NCBI GenBank assembly: GCA_016713425.1
Contig: JADJPE010000005.1
Span: 5,058,501-5,122,500 of the forward strand
Length of the DNA: 64,000 nt
Direction of reading: 5' to 3'
From: Deltaproteobacteria bacterium
GTDB taxonomy: Bacteria; Myxococcota; Kuafuiibacteriia; Kuafuiibacteriales; Kuafuiibacteriaceae
The notes beneath the pieces were generated by a model. The model was given only the letters and a program-made list of their open reading frames with translations, had not been told where the DNA came from and ran no database searches. How positions within the stretch are numbered: the stretch's first letter is position 1; each line of letters opens with the position of its first letter. Made by a program: the position numbers and the translations under genes. Shown here one piece after another: positions 15,455 through 24,029 of the stretch.

Positions 15455-17575
15455 ATGAACCTTCTTGCGCAGGTCGGATTGGCTGGGCTCTTCATCGTGG
15501 CGACAGGCTTCGCCTCGCAGTGCTTGAATGCTCGCCTCGCAGCAACCGTGGCTGCGTTGGGCGCCGTGCTCGGGGGGGCCTGGGGCGCCTTCGCTGCGGC
15601 CAGAGCGCTTGGGATGAGCGCTCCGATGGAACTCGCGCTGCCTTGGGCGATGCCAGGGGGCGAGTTCGTCGTCGGACTCGATCCGCTGAGCGCGTTCTTC
15701 CTGTTGCCTGTGTTTGTCGTGGGCGCCGTGTGTGCGGCGTTCGGACGAAGTTATCTCGGTGCTCGGCCTTGGAGCGCGGCCGGTTTCAATCTCTTCATCG
15801 GATCGATGGTGCTCGTGCTGCTGGCGCGCCACGGTTTCCTCTTCCTTCTCGCCTGGGAGGTCATGACGCTCGCGGCCTATGGGCTCATTGCGCGGGCTCA
15901 TCATGATGCGGAGGTCCGAAGGGCGGGGTGGGCCTATCTGATCGCCTCGCATGTCTCGGTCGTCGCGCTTCTCTTATGCTTCGCTCTCCTCGGCGCATTC
16001 CTTGGCGAGCACGGCCACAACTCACTCGCTTTTTCCGACTGGGCGATCCTCAAGAGTTCGATCGGTGCATCGGCCGCGCTCGGCTGGGGCGGGATGTCGA
16101 CGATTTTCGGCCTGGCCTTAGTCGGCTTCGGCATCAAGGCGGGGGCGCTTGGTCTTCATGTTTGGCTCCCGGAAGCGCATGCGGCGGCGCCTTCTCATGT
16201 CTCGGCGGTCATGTCCGCGGTGCTCATCAAGCTCGGGCTGTATGGGTTGCTTCGGCTCTATGTCCTCCTTCCGGCGCCACCGTGGTTTGGTGCGGTCCTC
16301 TCTTTGTTCGGGGTTCTCGGGGCTCTCATAGGGATCGCGCTTTCGTTGCAGCAGCGAGACATCAAGCGCACGCTTGCCTATTCGAGCGTCGAGAACATGG
16401 GCATCATTTGGCTGGCGCTTGGGCTTGGGTTCATGTTCCGTGCGCACGGGCTGGATGCGGCGGCAGGTGTCGTGCTTGCGGGCGCGTTGCTTCACGTCTG
16501 GAACCACGCCGCGATGAAGGGGCTCATGTTTCTCGGCGCCGGGAGCGTCGTGCATGCGGCGGGGACCAAGGATATCGAGCGGCTCGGCGGCCTCCTCGGG
16601 AAGATGCCGGTGACGGGGCTCGCGTTGATCGTGGGCGCCGTCGCGATCGCTGGACTGCCGCCCTTGAATGGCTTCGCCAGCGAGTGGTTGGTGTTCGTTG
16701 GCCTCTCTCGTGTCGCCCGCGAGGGCACCGGGGCGGTGTCTCTGCTTGCGATGACGGCGGCTGCTCTATTGGCCATGGCCGGTGGGCTCGCGCTGCTCGG
16801 ATTCGTTCGTCTTGTGGGCATGGCGCTGCTCGGTCTTCCTCGGCATGAGCGTACGGCCTTGGCTCAGGAGTCGAGTGTTGGGATGACGCTTCCTCTGAGC
16901 GTCATGACGATGTTGTGCTGCGCCGCCGCAGTTTTCTCTCCGCGTCTCGTCAGCCGCCTTGATTCGGTCGTCGGTGCGCTGAGCGGTGCGGGCGGTCCGG
17001 CTGCGCCCGCGGCGGTTGCGCACGACGGGGCGGTGCGTCAAGCGGCCGAATTGTTGAGCCCGGTGTCCCAGGTGTCGATGGCCCTTCTCTTGGTTGTCGG
17101 CGCGGCGATCTTGGGACTTCGCCAGTGGACTCGCGCCGCACCGAGAACCGAGACCTGGTCGTGCGGGTATACGGCGGCGACGCCGCGCATGCAGTACACC
17201 GCGAGTTCTTTCTCAGAGTTCCTCTCGACCCGCGTCTTGCCGCGTTGGCTTCAGCCTCTTCGATGGACGGAACGTCCCGAGGGCCTCTTGCCGTCGCGTG
17301 CTCAGATGATAAGCCGAGAGAGTGATCCGGTCACGCGAAAGACGTATGAGCCGCTGCTCCGGCAGATCGCGGATCGGCTGGGTCTTCTTCGATTCTTTCA
17401 CCAGGGTCGACTGCAAATGTACTTGCTCTACATGCTCGTCGCGGTGGTGCTCGGATTCGGGTGGATAAGCGTTCGTGACGACGCCGGACGGAACACCGCA
17501 CCACTCAAGCCTGCACGATTCCAGCCCGCGCCGCCCAAGCCCGAAGCTCGGCCGCCGGCGGCCGAAGGACGGTGA
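15455..17575 (+). CDS. hyfB: Hydrogenase-4 component B-like proton-translocating subunit
   Basis: A 706-residue membrane protein of the NuoL/MrpA/HyfB antiporter-like family with about 14-16 membrane segments. Conserved channel features are visible: GLHVWLPEAHAAAPSHVSAV with its membrane His and Lys, SAVLIKLGLYGLLR, KRTLAYSSVENMG, and the C-terminal HyfB-type extension (ETWSCGYTAATPRMQYTASS) ending in a lateral helix (LYMLVAVVLGFGWI). It would pump protons or sodium as part of the membrane arm. The ATG at 15455 (MNLLAQVGLAGLF) is chosen because the open frame upstream is not hydrophobic. The stop TGA overlaps a GTG of the next gene's frame. Confidence 0.88.
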   Translation: MNLLAQVGLAGLFIVATGFASQCLNARLAATVAALGAVLGGAWGAFAAARALGMSAPMELALPWAMPGGEFVVGLDPLSAFFLLPVFVVGAVCAAFGRSYLGARPWSAAGFNLFIGSMVLVLLARHGFLFLLAWEVMTLAAYGLIARAHHDAEVRRAGWAYLIASHVSVVALLLCFALLGAFLGEHGHNSLAFSDWAILKSSIGASAALGWGGMSTIFGLALVGFGIKAGALGLHVWLPEAHAAAPSHVSAVMSAVLIKLGLYGLLRLYVLLPAPPWFGAVLSLFGVLGALIGIALSLQQRDIKRTLAYSSVENMGIIWLALGLGFMFRAHGLDAAAGVVLAGALLHVWNHAAMKGLMFLGAGSVVHAAGTKDIERLGGLLGKMPVTGLALIVGAVAIAGLPPLNGFASEWLVFVGLSRVAREGTGAVSLLAMTAAALLAMAGGLALLGFVRLVGMALLGLPRHERTALAQESSVGMTLPLSVMTMLCCAAAVFSPRLVSRLDSVVGALSGAGGPAAPAAVAHDGAVRQAAELLSPVSQVSMALLLVVGAAILGLRQWTRAAPRTETWSCGYTAATPRMQYTASSFSEFLSTRVLPRWLQPLRWTERPEGLLPSRAQMISRESDPVTRKTYEPLLRQIADRLGLLRFFHQGRLQMYLLYMLVAVVLGFGWISVRDDAGRNTAPLKPARFQPAPPKPEARPPAAEGR

Positions 17576-17619
17576 ACACGGAAGTTTCAGCGGCTCGATG
17601 TTTCGTGAAGGAGGTGGTG

Positions 17620-18537
17620 GTGCTGCTTTCTGTGCTGCTTCATGGTTTCGCATGTCTCGCGGGGCCGGTCTTGATGGTGGGTATGATTCAGCGGACCAAG
17701 GCTGTGTTTGCGGGCCGGCGCGGCCCGCCGCTCCTTCAGTTCGTCTCAGACCTTCTGAAGTTGTTTCGCCGCGGCGTCGTCCTCAGCCGGACCACGAGCT
17801 GGGTGTTCTTGGCGGGGCCTGTGATCGGGCTTGTGACGGCGGCATTGGCTTTGCTCCTGCTTCCGTTGGGCCGCCACGCGGCGTGGCTTTCGTTCGAGGG
17901 CGACTTCGTGTTGTTTGCGTGTGCGCTCGGGCTTGGGCGTTTCTTCACGGTTGCGGCGGCGCTCGATACCGGTTCGCCGTTCGAGGGTATGGGTGGTGCG
18001 CGAGAGGTGACGCTGGGCGCGCTGGCTGAGCCGGCGCTCTTCATGGGCTTCATGGTGCTCGCTCGGGCAACGGACGCGGGTTCACTATCGGACATGCTGG
18101 GCGGTTCGATGACCGCAGCCTGGCGTGAAAGCGGCGCTTCTCTGACGGCGATAGGGCTGAGTTGGTGTCTGGTTCTTCTTGCGGAGAATGCGCGAATTCC
18201 GTTCGATGATCCGACGACGCATCTCGAGCTGACCATGATCCACGAGGCCATGATTCTCGATCATACCGGGCCATTTCTCGCGCTCATCTTTCTCGCCTCT
18301 TCTCTGCGCTTGTTCGTCTTCTCCTTGCTCCTCGTTGGTCTGGTCGTCCCCTTTGGCACCTTGGAGACCCCCGTCTCAGTCTTGGTTGCCCTCGCGGGTG
18401 CGCTCGCGGTGGCGCTGTCGATCGGCATCGTCGAATCGGTTTTGGCGCGCCTTCGACTGGTGCAGGTGCCGAAACTCATGGTGGCCTCGGTTCTCATGGC
18501 GGCGTTTGGCGCGGTGTTGCTCGTGGGGAACGCATGA
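17620..18537 (+). CDS. hyfC: Hydrogenase-4 component C-like (NuoH family) subunit
   Basis: A membrane protein of about 305 residues from the NuoH/HyfC/EchB family, which anchors the soluble arm and forms the quinone-site-like junction. Diagnostic loops are RTKAVFAGRRGPPLLQ, GSPFEGMGGAREVTLGAL and NARIPFDDPTTHLELTMIHE, with acidic residues of the proton path. The GTG at 17620 sits five bases after a perfect AAGGAGG (17608-17614), so it is preferred; a GTG at 17572 overlapping the hyfB stop would add 16 residues. The stop overlaps the next ATG (ATGA), which shows coupling to hyfE. Confidence 0.88.
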   Translation: MLLSVLLHGFACLAGPVLMVGMIQRTKAVFAGRRGPPLLQFVSDLLKLFRRGVVLSRTTSWVFLAGPVIGLVTAALALLLLPLGRHAAWLSFEGDFVLFACALGLGRFFTVAAALDTGSPFEGMGGAREVTLGALAEPALFMGFMVLARATDAGSLSDMLGGSMTAAWRESGASLTAIGLSWCLVLLAENARIPFDDPTTHLELTMIHEAMILDHTGPFLALIFLASSLRLFVFSLLLVGLVVPFGTLETPVSVLVALAGALAVALSIGIVESVLARLRLVQVPKLMVASVLMAAFGAVLLVGNA

Positions 18538-19184
18538 AATCGTCCTTCGTCGAGGCGCTCCTCGTCGTCATCTTCTTCTTGAATCTTTTCGTCCTCGGCA
18601 CGAGTCGTCTTCGGTCGACGATTACAGCGTCGGCGGCGCAGGGCGTTGTCGCTGGGTTCTTGACTGTTCTCCTGCATACGAACCACCTCGGGCGAGCGCT
18701 CGTCGTGGCGGGCGGCACGATCGCCATCAAGGGTGCGCTCATTCCGACGTTGCTTCATCGCGCATTGTTGTCGACAAAGACACGGCGGGAAGTTGAACCG
18801 TATGTCGGTTTTTCAGCGTCGTTGCTCTTGGGTGCGGTGGCGACCGGTGCGGCGATTCTCTTTGCGGAGCGACTTCCGTTGGCGATCGAACACCAGGGGA
18901 TGCTCTTGGTCCCGGCCTCGATGGCCACCATTCTTACGGGCTTCATTGTCTTGACTACCCGTCGGAAAGCGATCACGCAAGTCGTCGGGTATCTCGTGCT
19001 CGAGAATGGCGTCTTTCTGATGGCGCTTCTTCTTCATGATGCGCTGCCGTCGCTGGTCGAGGTCGGCGTGCTGCTCGATCTCCTCGTGGCGATCTTCGTG
19101 CTTGCGATCGTCATTCATCATGTTCAGCGAGACTTTTCCTCGGACGGAGCCGATGTCGCTGAGTTTCATCGACTTCGAGAGTAG
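18534..19184 (+). CDS. hyfE: Hydrogenase-4 component E-like subunit
   Basis: A 216-residue, about seven-helix membrane protein of the HyfE family, related to the NuoK/MrpC fold. Features seen are TSRLRSTITASAAQGVVAGF near the N-terminus, the LVVAGGTIAIKGALIPTLLH helix with a buried Lys, and a conserved NGVFLMALLL segment followed by VGVLLDLLVAIFV. It belongs to the membrane arm. The start overlaps hyfC by 4 bp. Confidence 0.87.
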   Translation: MKSSFVEALLVVIFFLNLFVLGTSRLRSTITASAAQGVVAGFLTVLLHTNHLGRALVVAGGTIAIKGALIPTLLHRALLSTKTRREVEPYVGFSASLLLGAVATGAAILFAERLPLAIEHQGMLLVPASMATILTGFIVLTTRRKAITQVVGYLVLENGVFLMALLLHDALPSLVEVGVLLDLLVAIFVLAIVIHHVQRDFSSDGADVAEFHRLRE

Positions 19185-19190
19185 TTCACT

Positions 19191-20717
19191 ATGTTGTGGG
19201 TTCCGATTGTCGTGCCGCTGTTGTTGATGCTCGTTGCGGCCTCCGTTCCGTCTTCGGTCGCAGCGACCGCCCGGTTTCGACCGCTTCTCGTACCGCTCGG
19301 AGGCTTGATTCACCTCGGCGTCGTGACCCTGATGATCGTGCGTGGCGAGGGCGCTCCGGGTCAGAGCGCAGGGCAGGGTGGCTCGAGTGCGGGTTGGGAC
19401 TCGAGCTGGGGTTGGGGGTGGCTCGCTTTGGATGATCTCTCGCGCCTCGTGCTTCCGCTATTCTCGGTCGTGTTCTTCGCCTGTTCCCTCTACGTTCCGG
19501 TCTATTTACGGCTTCGCCAGGAGCGCTCGAATCGTGTCTTCTCCGCTGCGCTCCTGGGCTTCTTGGCGATGGGGACACTGATTGTCGAGACGCATCACCT
19601 TGGTTTGATGTGGGTTGCCCTCGAAGCCTGCGCGCTCGCGACGGCGCCGCTCCTCTTCTTCAACGAGAACGCACGGTCGCTCGAAGCGACGTGGAAATAT
19701 CTTCTGTTAGGTGCCGTGGGCATCGCGCTCGCACTCCTCGGGACGCTGTTCTTGGCCTACTCCGCGCTGTACGCAGGAATCGAAAGCACGCTCGTGCTGG
19801 ACGATGTTCTTCGTGAAGCGCCGCGACTCTCTCGCCCCTGGCTCCATGGCGCATTTATTCTCTTGTTCATTGGCTATGGCACGAAGATGGGATTGGCACC
19901 GATGCATACCTGGAAGCCTGATGCTTACGGCGAGTCTCCGGGGGTGGTCGGTGCGCTCTTGGCGGGAGGCATGACCGCGTGTGTCTTCCTGGCTCTCCTT
20001 CGGTTCTTTCAGATTTGCGCGGCCGCCAACGAACTCGCGTTTGCGCGCCAGATCTTCGTGGCGGGCGGGCTGTTCTCGGTGGGCGTCGGTGCGGCGTTCA
20101 TGGTTCGCCAAGGCGACTACAAGCGGATGCTTGCGTACTCGAGCGTCGAACACATGGGGCTCTTGGTTCTCGGGGTGGGGGTGGGAGGTGTCGCTGTGCT
20201 GGGGGCGCTTCTTCATCTTCTCAACAACGGGCTCGCCAAGGCCGCGATGTTCATGGCGGCGGGCAACATCCATCGCGCGTATGGTGCGAAGACCGTCGAT
20301 CGGGTGAGTGGCGCCCTCGACCGCGTGCCTGTTTCGGCTACCCTCTTCTTGGCCGGCTTCTTTGCGCTCACCGGAACGCCGCCGTTCGGGACTTTCGTGA
20401 GCGAGTTTACGATTCTGCGGGGCGCGATGGCTGCGGGCCACGTCGGGATTGCGGCGGTGCTGATGGGACTGTTGCTTCTGGCCTTCGTGGCGATGGGCAG
20501 CACCGTTCTGAAGGTCGTGCACGGGCCCGCCACCGCGTCGACCGAAGAGGACGGTGCGCGTGGTGGCGGCGGCGTCCGGTTTCGAGACAGCTTGGCCACC
20601 GTGGGGCCGGCGATTGCGCTGCTCCTAGGCGTCTGTTTTCTCGGACTCGTCGTGCCGACGCAGCTGAACGCTGCGCTCCTTGCGGCCGCGCGGATGATCG
20701 AAGGGGGTCGACCATGA
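19191..20717 (+). CDS. hyfF: Hydrogenase-4 component F-like antiporter subunit
   Basis: A 508-residue NuoN/NuoM/HyfF-type proton-translocating subunit. It carries the discontinuous-helix signatures KMGLAPMHTWKPDAYGESPG, KRMLAYSSVEHMGLL and NNGLAKAAMFMAAGN, with the conserved membrane Lys and His. It is a second antiporter-like subunit beside HyfB, giving two pumping modules. It starts 6 bp after hyfE and overlaps hyfG by 4 bp (ATGA). Confidence 0.88.
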   Translation: MLWVPIVVPLLLMLVAASVPSSVAATARFRPLLVPLGGLIHLGVVTLMIVRGEGAPGQSAGQGGSSAGWDSSWGWGWLALDDLSRLVLPLFSVVFFACSLYVPVYLRLRQERSNRVFSAALLGFLAMGTLIVETHHLGLMWVALEACALATAPLLFFNENARSLEATWKYLLLGAVGIALALLGTLFLAYSALYAGIESTLVLDDVLREAPRLSRPWLHGAFILLFIGYGTKMGLAPMHTWKPDAYGESPGVVGALLAGGMTACVFLALLRFFQICAAANELAFARQIFVAGGLFSVGVGAAFMVRQGDYKRMLAYSSVEHMGLLVLGVGVGGVAVLGALLHLLNNGLAKAAMFMAAGNIHRAYGAKTVDRVSGALDRVPVSATLFLAGFFALTGTPPFGTFVSEFTILRGAMAAGHVGIAAVLMGLLLLAFVAMGSTVLKVVHGPATASTEEDGARGGGGVRFRDSLATVGPAIALLLGVCFLGLVVPTQLNAALLAAARMIEGGRP

Positions 20718-22204
20718 CGTCATTGCTGACGATACGCAACGGCACGGCCGCGCCTCTGCGTACAATCCCGATCCTCGGAGCGGTCGAGTTCGCCGAGGCG
20801 GTGGTGGGTGCGCCGGCCCGCGGACGACGTGTGGCCTCGCTGTTTGCTCTGCCTTGGGGGACGTCGCGGGCGCCCCACTTGGCCGTCGTGCTGGCCCATG
20901 ATGATGCCGGCGTCCTCGAATGTGGCGTAACCGAGATCGTGGGTCATCGCTTTGCCTCGATGACCGAGTCTTGCCCTGAAGTTCATTTGTTCGAACGAGA
21001 AATCGCCGAGAACTGGTCGGTCGTTCCGGAGGGGCATCCGTGGCTGAAACCCGTTCGACGATGGCAGACGCCGAACGACACCACCACCGCCGAGTTCTTC
21101 CAAATGGCGGGGGACGAGATTCATGAAGTGGCGGTGGGACCCGTACATGCCGGCGTGATCGAGCCGGGACATTTCCGCTTTCAGTGCCACGGAGAGCACG
21201 TATTCCATCTCGAGATCGCACTGGGCTATCAGCACCGAGGCATTGAGGGCGCGCTGGTCGGCGGACCGAAGAAACGTACCATCCATCAGATCGAAACGTT
21301 GGCCGGCGACACAACGATCGGCCATGCGATCGCTTACTGCCAACTGATCGAGGCGCTCATCGAAGAGCCGGCGACCGCGCGTGGTCGGACTCTCCGCGCC
21401 ATCGCGCTCGAGCTTGAGCGTCTCGCGAACCACGTTGGGGACCTTGGCGCACTGGCGGGTGACGTTGGCTTTCTTCCCACCGCCTCCTTCTGCGGGCGGC
21501 TAAGGGGCGACCTCCTGAACATGACAGCGCTGCTTTCTGGAAACCGGTTCGGGCGTGGACTCGTTAGGCCGACGGGTGTTGCGCTCGACTGCGAACCCGC
21601 CCGTGGTCAGATGCTTTTGGAACGACTCCATGCGGCAGCCCGAGACATCGAGGATGCGGTCAGCCTGCTTTGGACGTCTCCTTCCGTGATGTCCCGATTC
21701 GAGGAAGTCGGGCGAGTCACGACGGCGACGGCGCGATCGCTCGGCCTCGTGGGGCCGGCCGCGAGGGCAAGCGGGCTTGCGCGGGATGTTCGCGCCCACC
21801 ACGCGGGAGATTTCTTCGGCGCGAGCCCATTCGATCTGGTGACGAATGAGGCGGGGGATGTGTTCTCTCGCGCCTATGTTCGATGGCTCGAGACACGTTG
21901 GGCTCTGGATTTCGTGCGGGCACGACTTCTCGGACTGCCGGACGGCCCGATTCGAGCTCGGGAGAACGTGCCGAGTACGTTGGGCGCGTCGCTCTTTGCG
22001 GTGTCCTTGGTGGAAGGCTGGCGGGGGGAGATTTGCCACGTGGCAGCGACTGACGACGGCGGTCGATTTCTCGCCTACAAGGTTGTCGATCCGTCTTTTC
22101 ACAATTGGATGGGGCTTCAGATGGCGCTTCGTGATCAGCAGATCTCCGATTTTCCTCTTTGCAATAAGAGTTTCAATCTCTCCTACTGCGGTCACGATCT
22201 CTGA
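20714..22204 (+). CDS. hyfG: HyfG-like (NuoC-NuoD fusion) subunit lacking Ni ligands
   Basis: A 496-residue fusion of a NuoC-like N-terminal domain (about 1-120) and a NuoD/NiFe-hydrogenase large-subunit-like domain. The IHEVAVGPVHAGVIEPGHFRF and GYQHRGIE motifs are intact. Where hydrogenases carry the first Ni-binding CxxC (RxCGxC), this protein has LAGDTTIGH (about 196-204); the C-terminal DPCxxC is replaced by DPSFHNW. The end FNLSYCGHDL resembles the Ehr group. No NiFe centre can form, so this is not a hydrogenase; its reaction is unknown. The ATG at 20714 overlaps the hyfF stop. Confidence 0.88.
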   Translation: MTSLLTIRNGTAAPLRTIPILGAVEFAEAVVGAPARGRRVASLFALPWGTSRAPHLAVVLAHDDAGVLECGVTEIVGHRFASMTESCPEVHLFEREIAENWSVVPEGHPWLKPVRRWQTPNDTTTAEFFQMAGDEIHEVAVGPVHAGVIEPGHFRFQCHGEHVFHLEIALGYQHRGIEGALVGGPKKRTIHQIETLAGDTTIGHAIAYCQLIEALIEEPATARGRTLRAIALELERLANHVGDLGALAGDVGFLPTASFCGRLRGDLLNMTALLSGNRFGRGLVRPTGVALDCEPARGQMLLERLHAAARDIEDAVSLLWTSPSVMSRFEEVGRVTTATARSLGLVGPAARASGLARDVRAHHAGDFFGASPFDLVTNEAGDVFSRAYVRWLETRWALDFVRARLLGLPDGPIRARENVPSTLGASLFAVSLVEGWRGEICHVAATDDGGRFLAYKVVDPSFHNWMGLQMALRDQQISDFPLCNKSFNLSYCGHDL

Positions 22205-22253
22205 GGCCGAGCGGAGGCGGAGCTGAGCTCGGCTGGGACGGATGGGCGGATGG

Positions 22254-22275
22254 ATGGATGCGTGAATGCATCCAT
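22254..22275. promoter_or_regulatory. Perfect hairpin between hyfG and hyfHI
   Basis: ATGGATGC and GCATCCAT pair perfectly around a six-base loop in the 88-bp gap, the only real gap in the operon. It is preceded by GGATGGATGGATG tandem tetramers. No T-run follows, so it is more likely an mRNA stability or translation element for the last gene than a terminator. Confidence 0.4.
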
Positions 22276-22292
22276 GGATTGGAGTGGACTTC

Positions 22293-23114
22293 ATGTGGCG
22301 CGTACTTTGGAGTCGAGCGAAGCAAGGGCACCGAACGATGGCGTATCCGGCGGAAGTGCCGGCGCTTTCGGATCGCTATCTCGGTCGCCCCAAGATGGAC
22401 GTCGCTCGATGTGGCGCGGATTGCCAGGCCTGTATTGACGTGTGTCCCACCGACGCGATCGTGCGCGAGACGAGACAAGAAGGCACGATGGGGGCCGGGA
22501 AGGTCGACGAGCGCACAAGCAAAGCGCTCAGAATCGATCTCGGTCGATGCCTTTTTTGCCAAGAATGCGTCAAGGCCTGTCCTGAAGGTGCCATCGAGTT
22601 CACGGGCAACCATCGACTGGCCGCGCGCACGCGTTCCGATCTCGTCGTCGAGGGTGAGGCGAAGCGGCTCTTTGCGGCGCTCGACGAGAGGATGCTTCGC
22701 GTTTTTCGGCGGTCGCTGAAGCTCCGGCAAGTGTCAGCTGGTGGCTGCAATGCCTGCGAAGCCGACGTGAACGTCCTCAATACGATCGGCTTCGACTGGG
22801 GCCGGTTTGGCATTCAATGTGTGGCGTCGCCAAGACACGCCGATGGTCTCCTCGTGACCGGACCGGTGACGGAAAACATGAGAGCGGCGCTTCTAAAAAC
22901 GTATGAGGCCGTCGCCTCACCGAAACTCGTGATCGCCGTCGGGGCCTGTGCGATCTCGGGAGGCCCGTTCAGCGGCCTCGGAGCGCAAAATGACGGCCTT
23001 GGAACACTCCTGCCCGTGGACCTCTACATCCCGGGATGTCCACCGCACCCGCTCACCATTCTCGAAGGCCTGCTTGGGCTTCTTGGGCGCATTGAACACG
23101 ACGCGCCTCCATGA
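22293..23114 (+). CDS. hyfI: Fused HyfH ferredoxin / HyfI NuoB-like iron-sulfur subunit
   Basis: A 273-residue fusion. Residues about 36-104 form a two-[4Fe-4S] ferredoxin domain: C40, C44, C47, C51 (one extra residue in the first spacing, CGADCQACIDVCP) and C86, C89, C92, C96 (CLFCQECVKACP). Residues about 140-265 are NuoB/hydrogenase small-subunit-like with one proximal [4Fe-4S] cluster from C152, C155, C219 and C249 (GGCNACEAD, GACAISGGP, PGCPPHP). In E. coli these are separate HyfH and HyfI; here one chain would wire three clusters. The ATG at 22293 gives MWRVLWSRAK, the typical HyfH start; an ATG at 22266 is in frame but less likely. It ends the operon, convergent with the gene at 23121. 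Confidence 0.88.
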   Translation: MWRVLWSRAKQGHRTMAYPAEVPALSDRYLGRPKMDVARCGADCQACIDVCPTDAIVRETRQEGTMGAGKVDERTSKALRIDLGRCLFCQECVKACPEGAIEFTGNHRLAARTRSDLVVEGEAKRLFAALDERMLRVFRRSLKLRQVSAGGCNACEADVNVLNTIGFDWGRFGIQCVASPRHADGLLVTGPVTENMRAALLKTYEAVASPKLVIAVGACAISGGPFSGLGAQNDGLGTLLPVDLYIPGCPPHPLTILEGLLGLLGRIEHDAPP

Positions 23115-23120
23115 TCGTCC

Positions 23121-24029
23121 TCAAGGAGCGGTGCGCCTTCGAACGAAGTTCATGAGCGCGTCCGATGTCGGGAAGGCGTAGGTGTAGTAGCTCGCGTTCG
23201 TTGCGCCGAAGGACTTGGCGTAGGCCATCGGGTCCGAGTACACCGTCTTGCCGGTGCCGGGGTCGACGAAGGAGAGCGGACGAACATAGCCATTGACCGT
23301 GTAGCCCTGTGCCGTGCGCTTGATGTCGATGATCTCCGCAGAGTCGGGGTCGAAGTTCCTTGCCCGCTGGGTTGATTCGCCAACGGCGAGTTTTTCGAGG
23401 TCGGTCGTCGTCAGCGCTTGAGGCTTGGATTGCTTCGGATTGGGCTTGTAGGACCATTCGGATTTCTGCTCTTGGTGGTCCGGTGCCCGCATGAGGGGGG
23501 TGATGGGGGCGGTCGAAGGACGCAAGCCGCCATTCAGGGCTTGCTGGGTTGCCTGGTCGAGGACCCCCGACGGCGTGAGGCCGGCCCCAGCCTGATACGC
23601 CTTGACCGCTCGATACATATTTGGGCCGTAGTATCCGACCTTCCCGCGATCCACGTCGATCGCGACCCCGGACTTCTGCAGGAGGCGCTGTGCCGTCTTG
23701 ACGTCCTCACCTTTGTGCCCGAGGCGCATGTCGCCGGTTCCGGAGTACTGCGTGTAGGGACCTTTGAAATTCTCCACGCTGCTTCGCCCTGAGGGGCTGA
23801 TCTGGGTGCGGAAGGTGTCCGAAGGCTGCTCGCCACCGAGCAGCTCCGCCGCACGTGCGTCGATGCTGCTTCTGGGGATTCCGTCGGCAGCCTTCGCGAT
23901 ACTGCTCAGACGCTCTGCGGGTCGCGGTACGAGCGGTGGCTCTTCGAGGCGAGCAGCGGACGTCGGCGCGGATCGCGCCGTCGTTGCCCTTGTGCGTTCG
24001 GTTGAAAAGCTTGTGTCGTTCCAGCCCAT
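23121..24029 (-). CDS. Peptidoglycan-binding-domain protein
   Basis: A 302-residue protein starting MGWNDTSFSTERT at the ATG at 24029, with a purine-rich GAAGGGGATAG just upstream. Residues 101-168 form a PG_binding_1 fold (MRLGHKGEDVKTAQRLLQ ... LTPSGVLDQATQQALNGG), the three-helix module that binds peptidoglycan or serves as a secreted-enzyme anchor. The first 95 residues are polar and disordered. The C-terminal 130 residues (IIDIKRTAQGYTVNGYVRPL, YYTYAFPTSDALMNF) look alpha/beta but match nothing I know. No signal peptide is visible, which is odd for a wall-binding protein. Confidence 0.7.
   Translation of the reverse strand: MGWNDTSFSTERTRATTARSAPTSAARLEEPPLVPRPAERLSSIAKAADGIPRSSIDARAAELLGGEQPSDTFRTQISPSGRSSVENFKGPYTQYSGTGDMRLGHKGEDVKTAQRLLQKSGVAIDVDRGKVGYYGPNMYRAVKAYQAGAGLTPSGVLDQATQQALNGGLRPSTAPITPLMRAPDHQEQKSEWSYKPNPKQSKPQALTTTDLEKLAVGESTQRARNFDPDSAEIIDIKRTAQGYTVNGYVRPLSFVDPGTGKTVYSDPMAYAKSFGATNASYYTYAFPTSDALMNFVRRRTAP

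Noticed and set aside
18534..19184. MrpC/NuoK subunit of a Mrp antiporter operon
   Set aside because: The surrounding NuoC/D- and NuoB-like iron-sulfur genes and the HyfE length favour a hydrogenase-4-like complex.
20714..22204. NiFe hydrogenase large subunit
   Set aside because: Neither CxxC nickel ligand pair is present; the fold match alone does not make it a hydrogenase.
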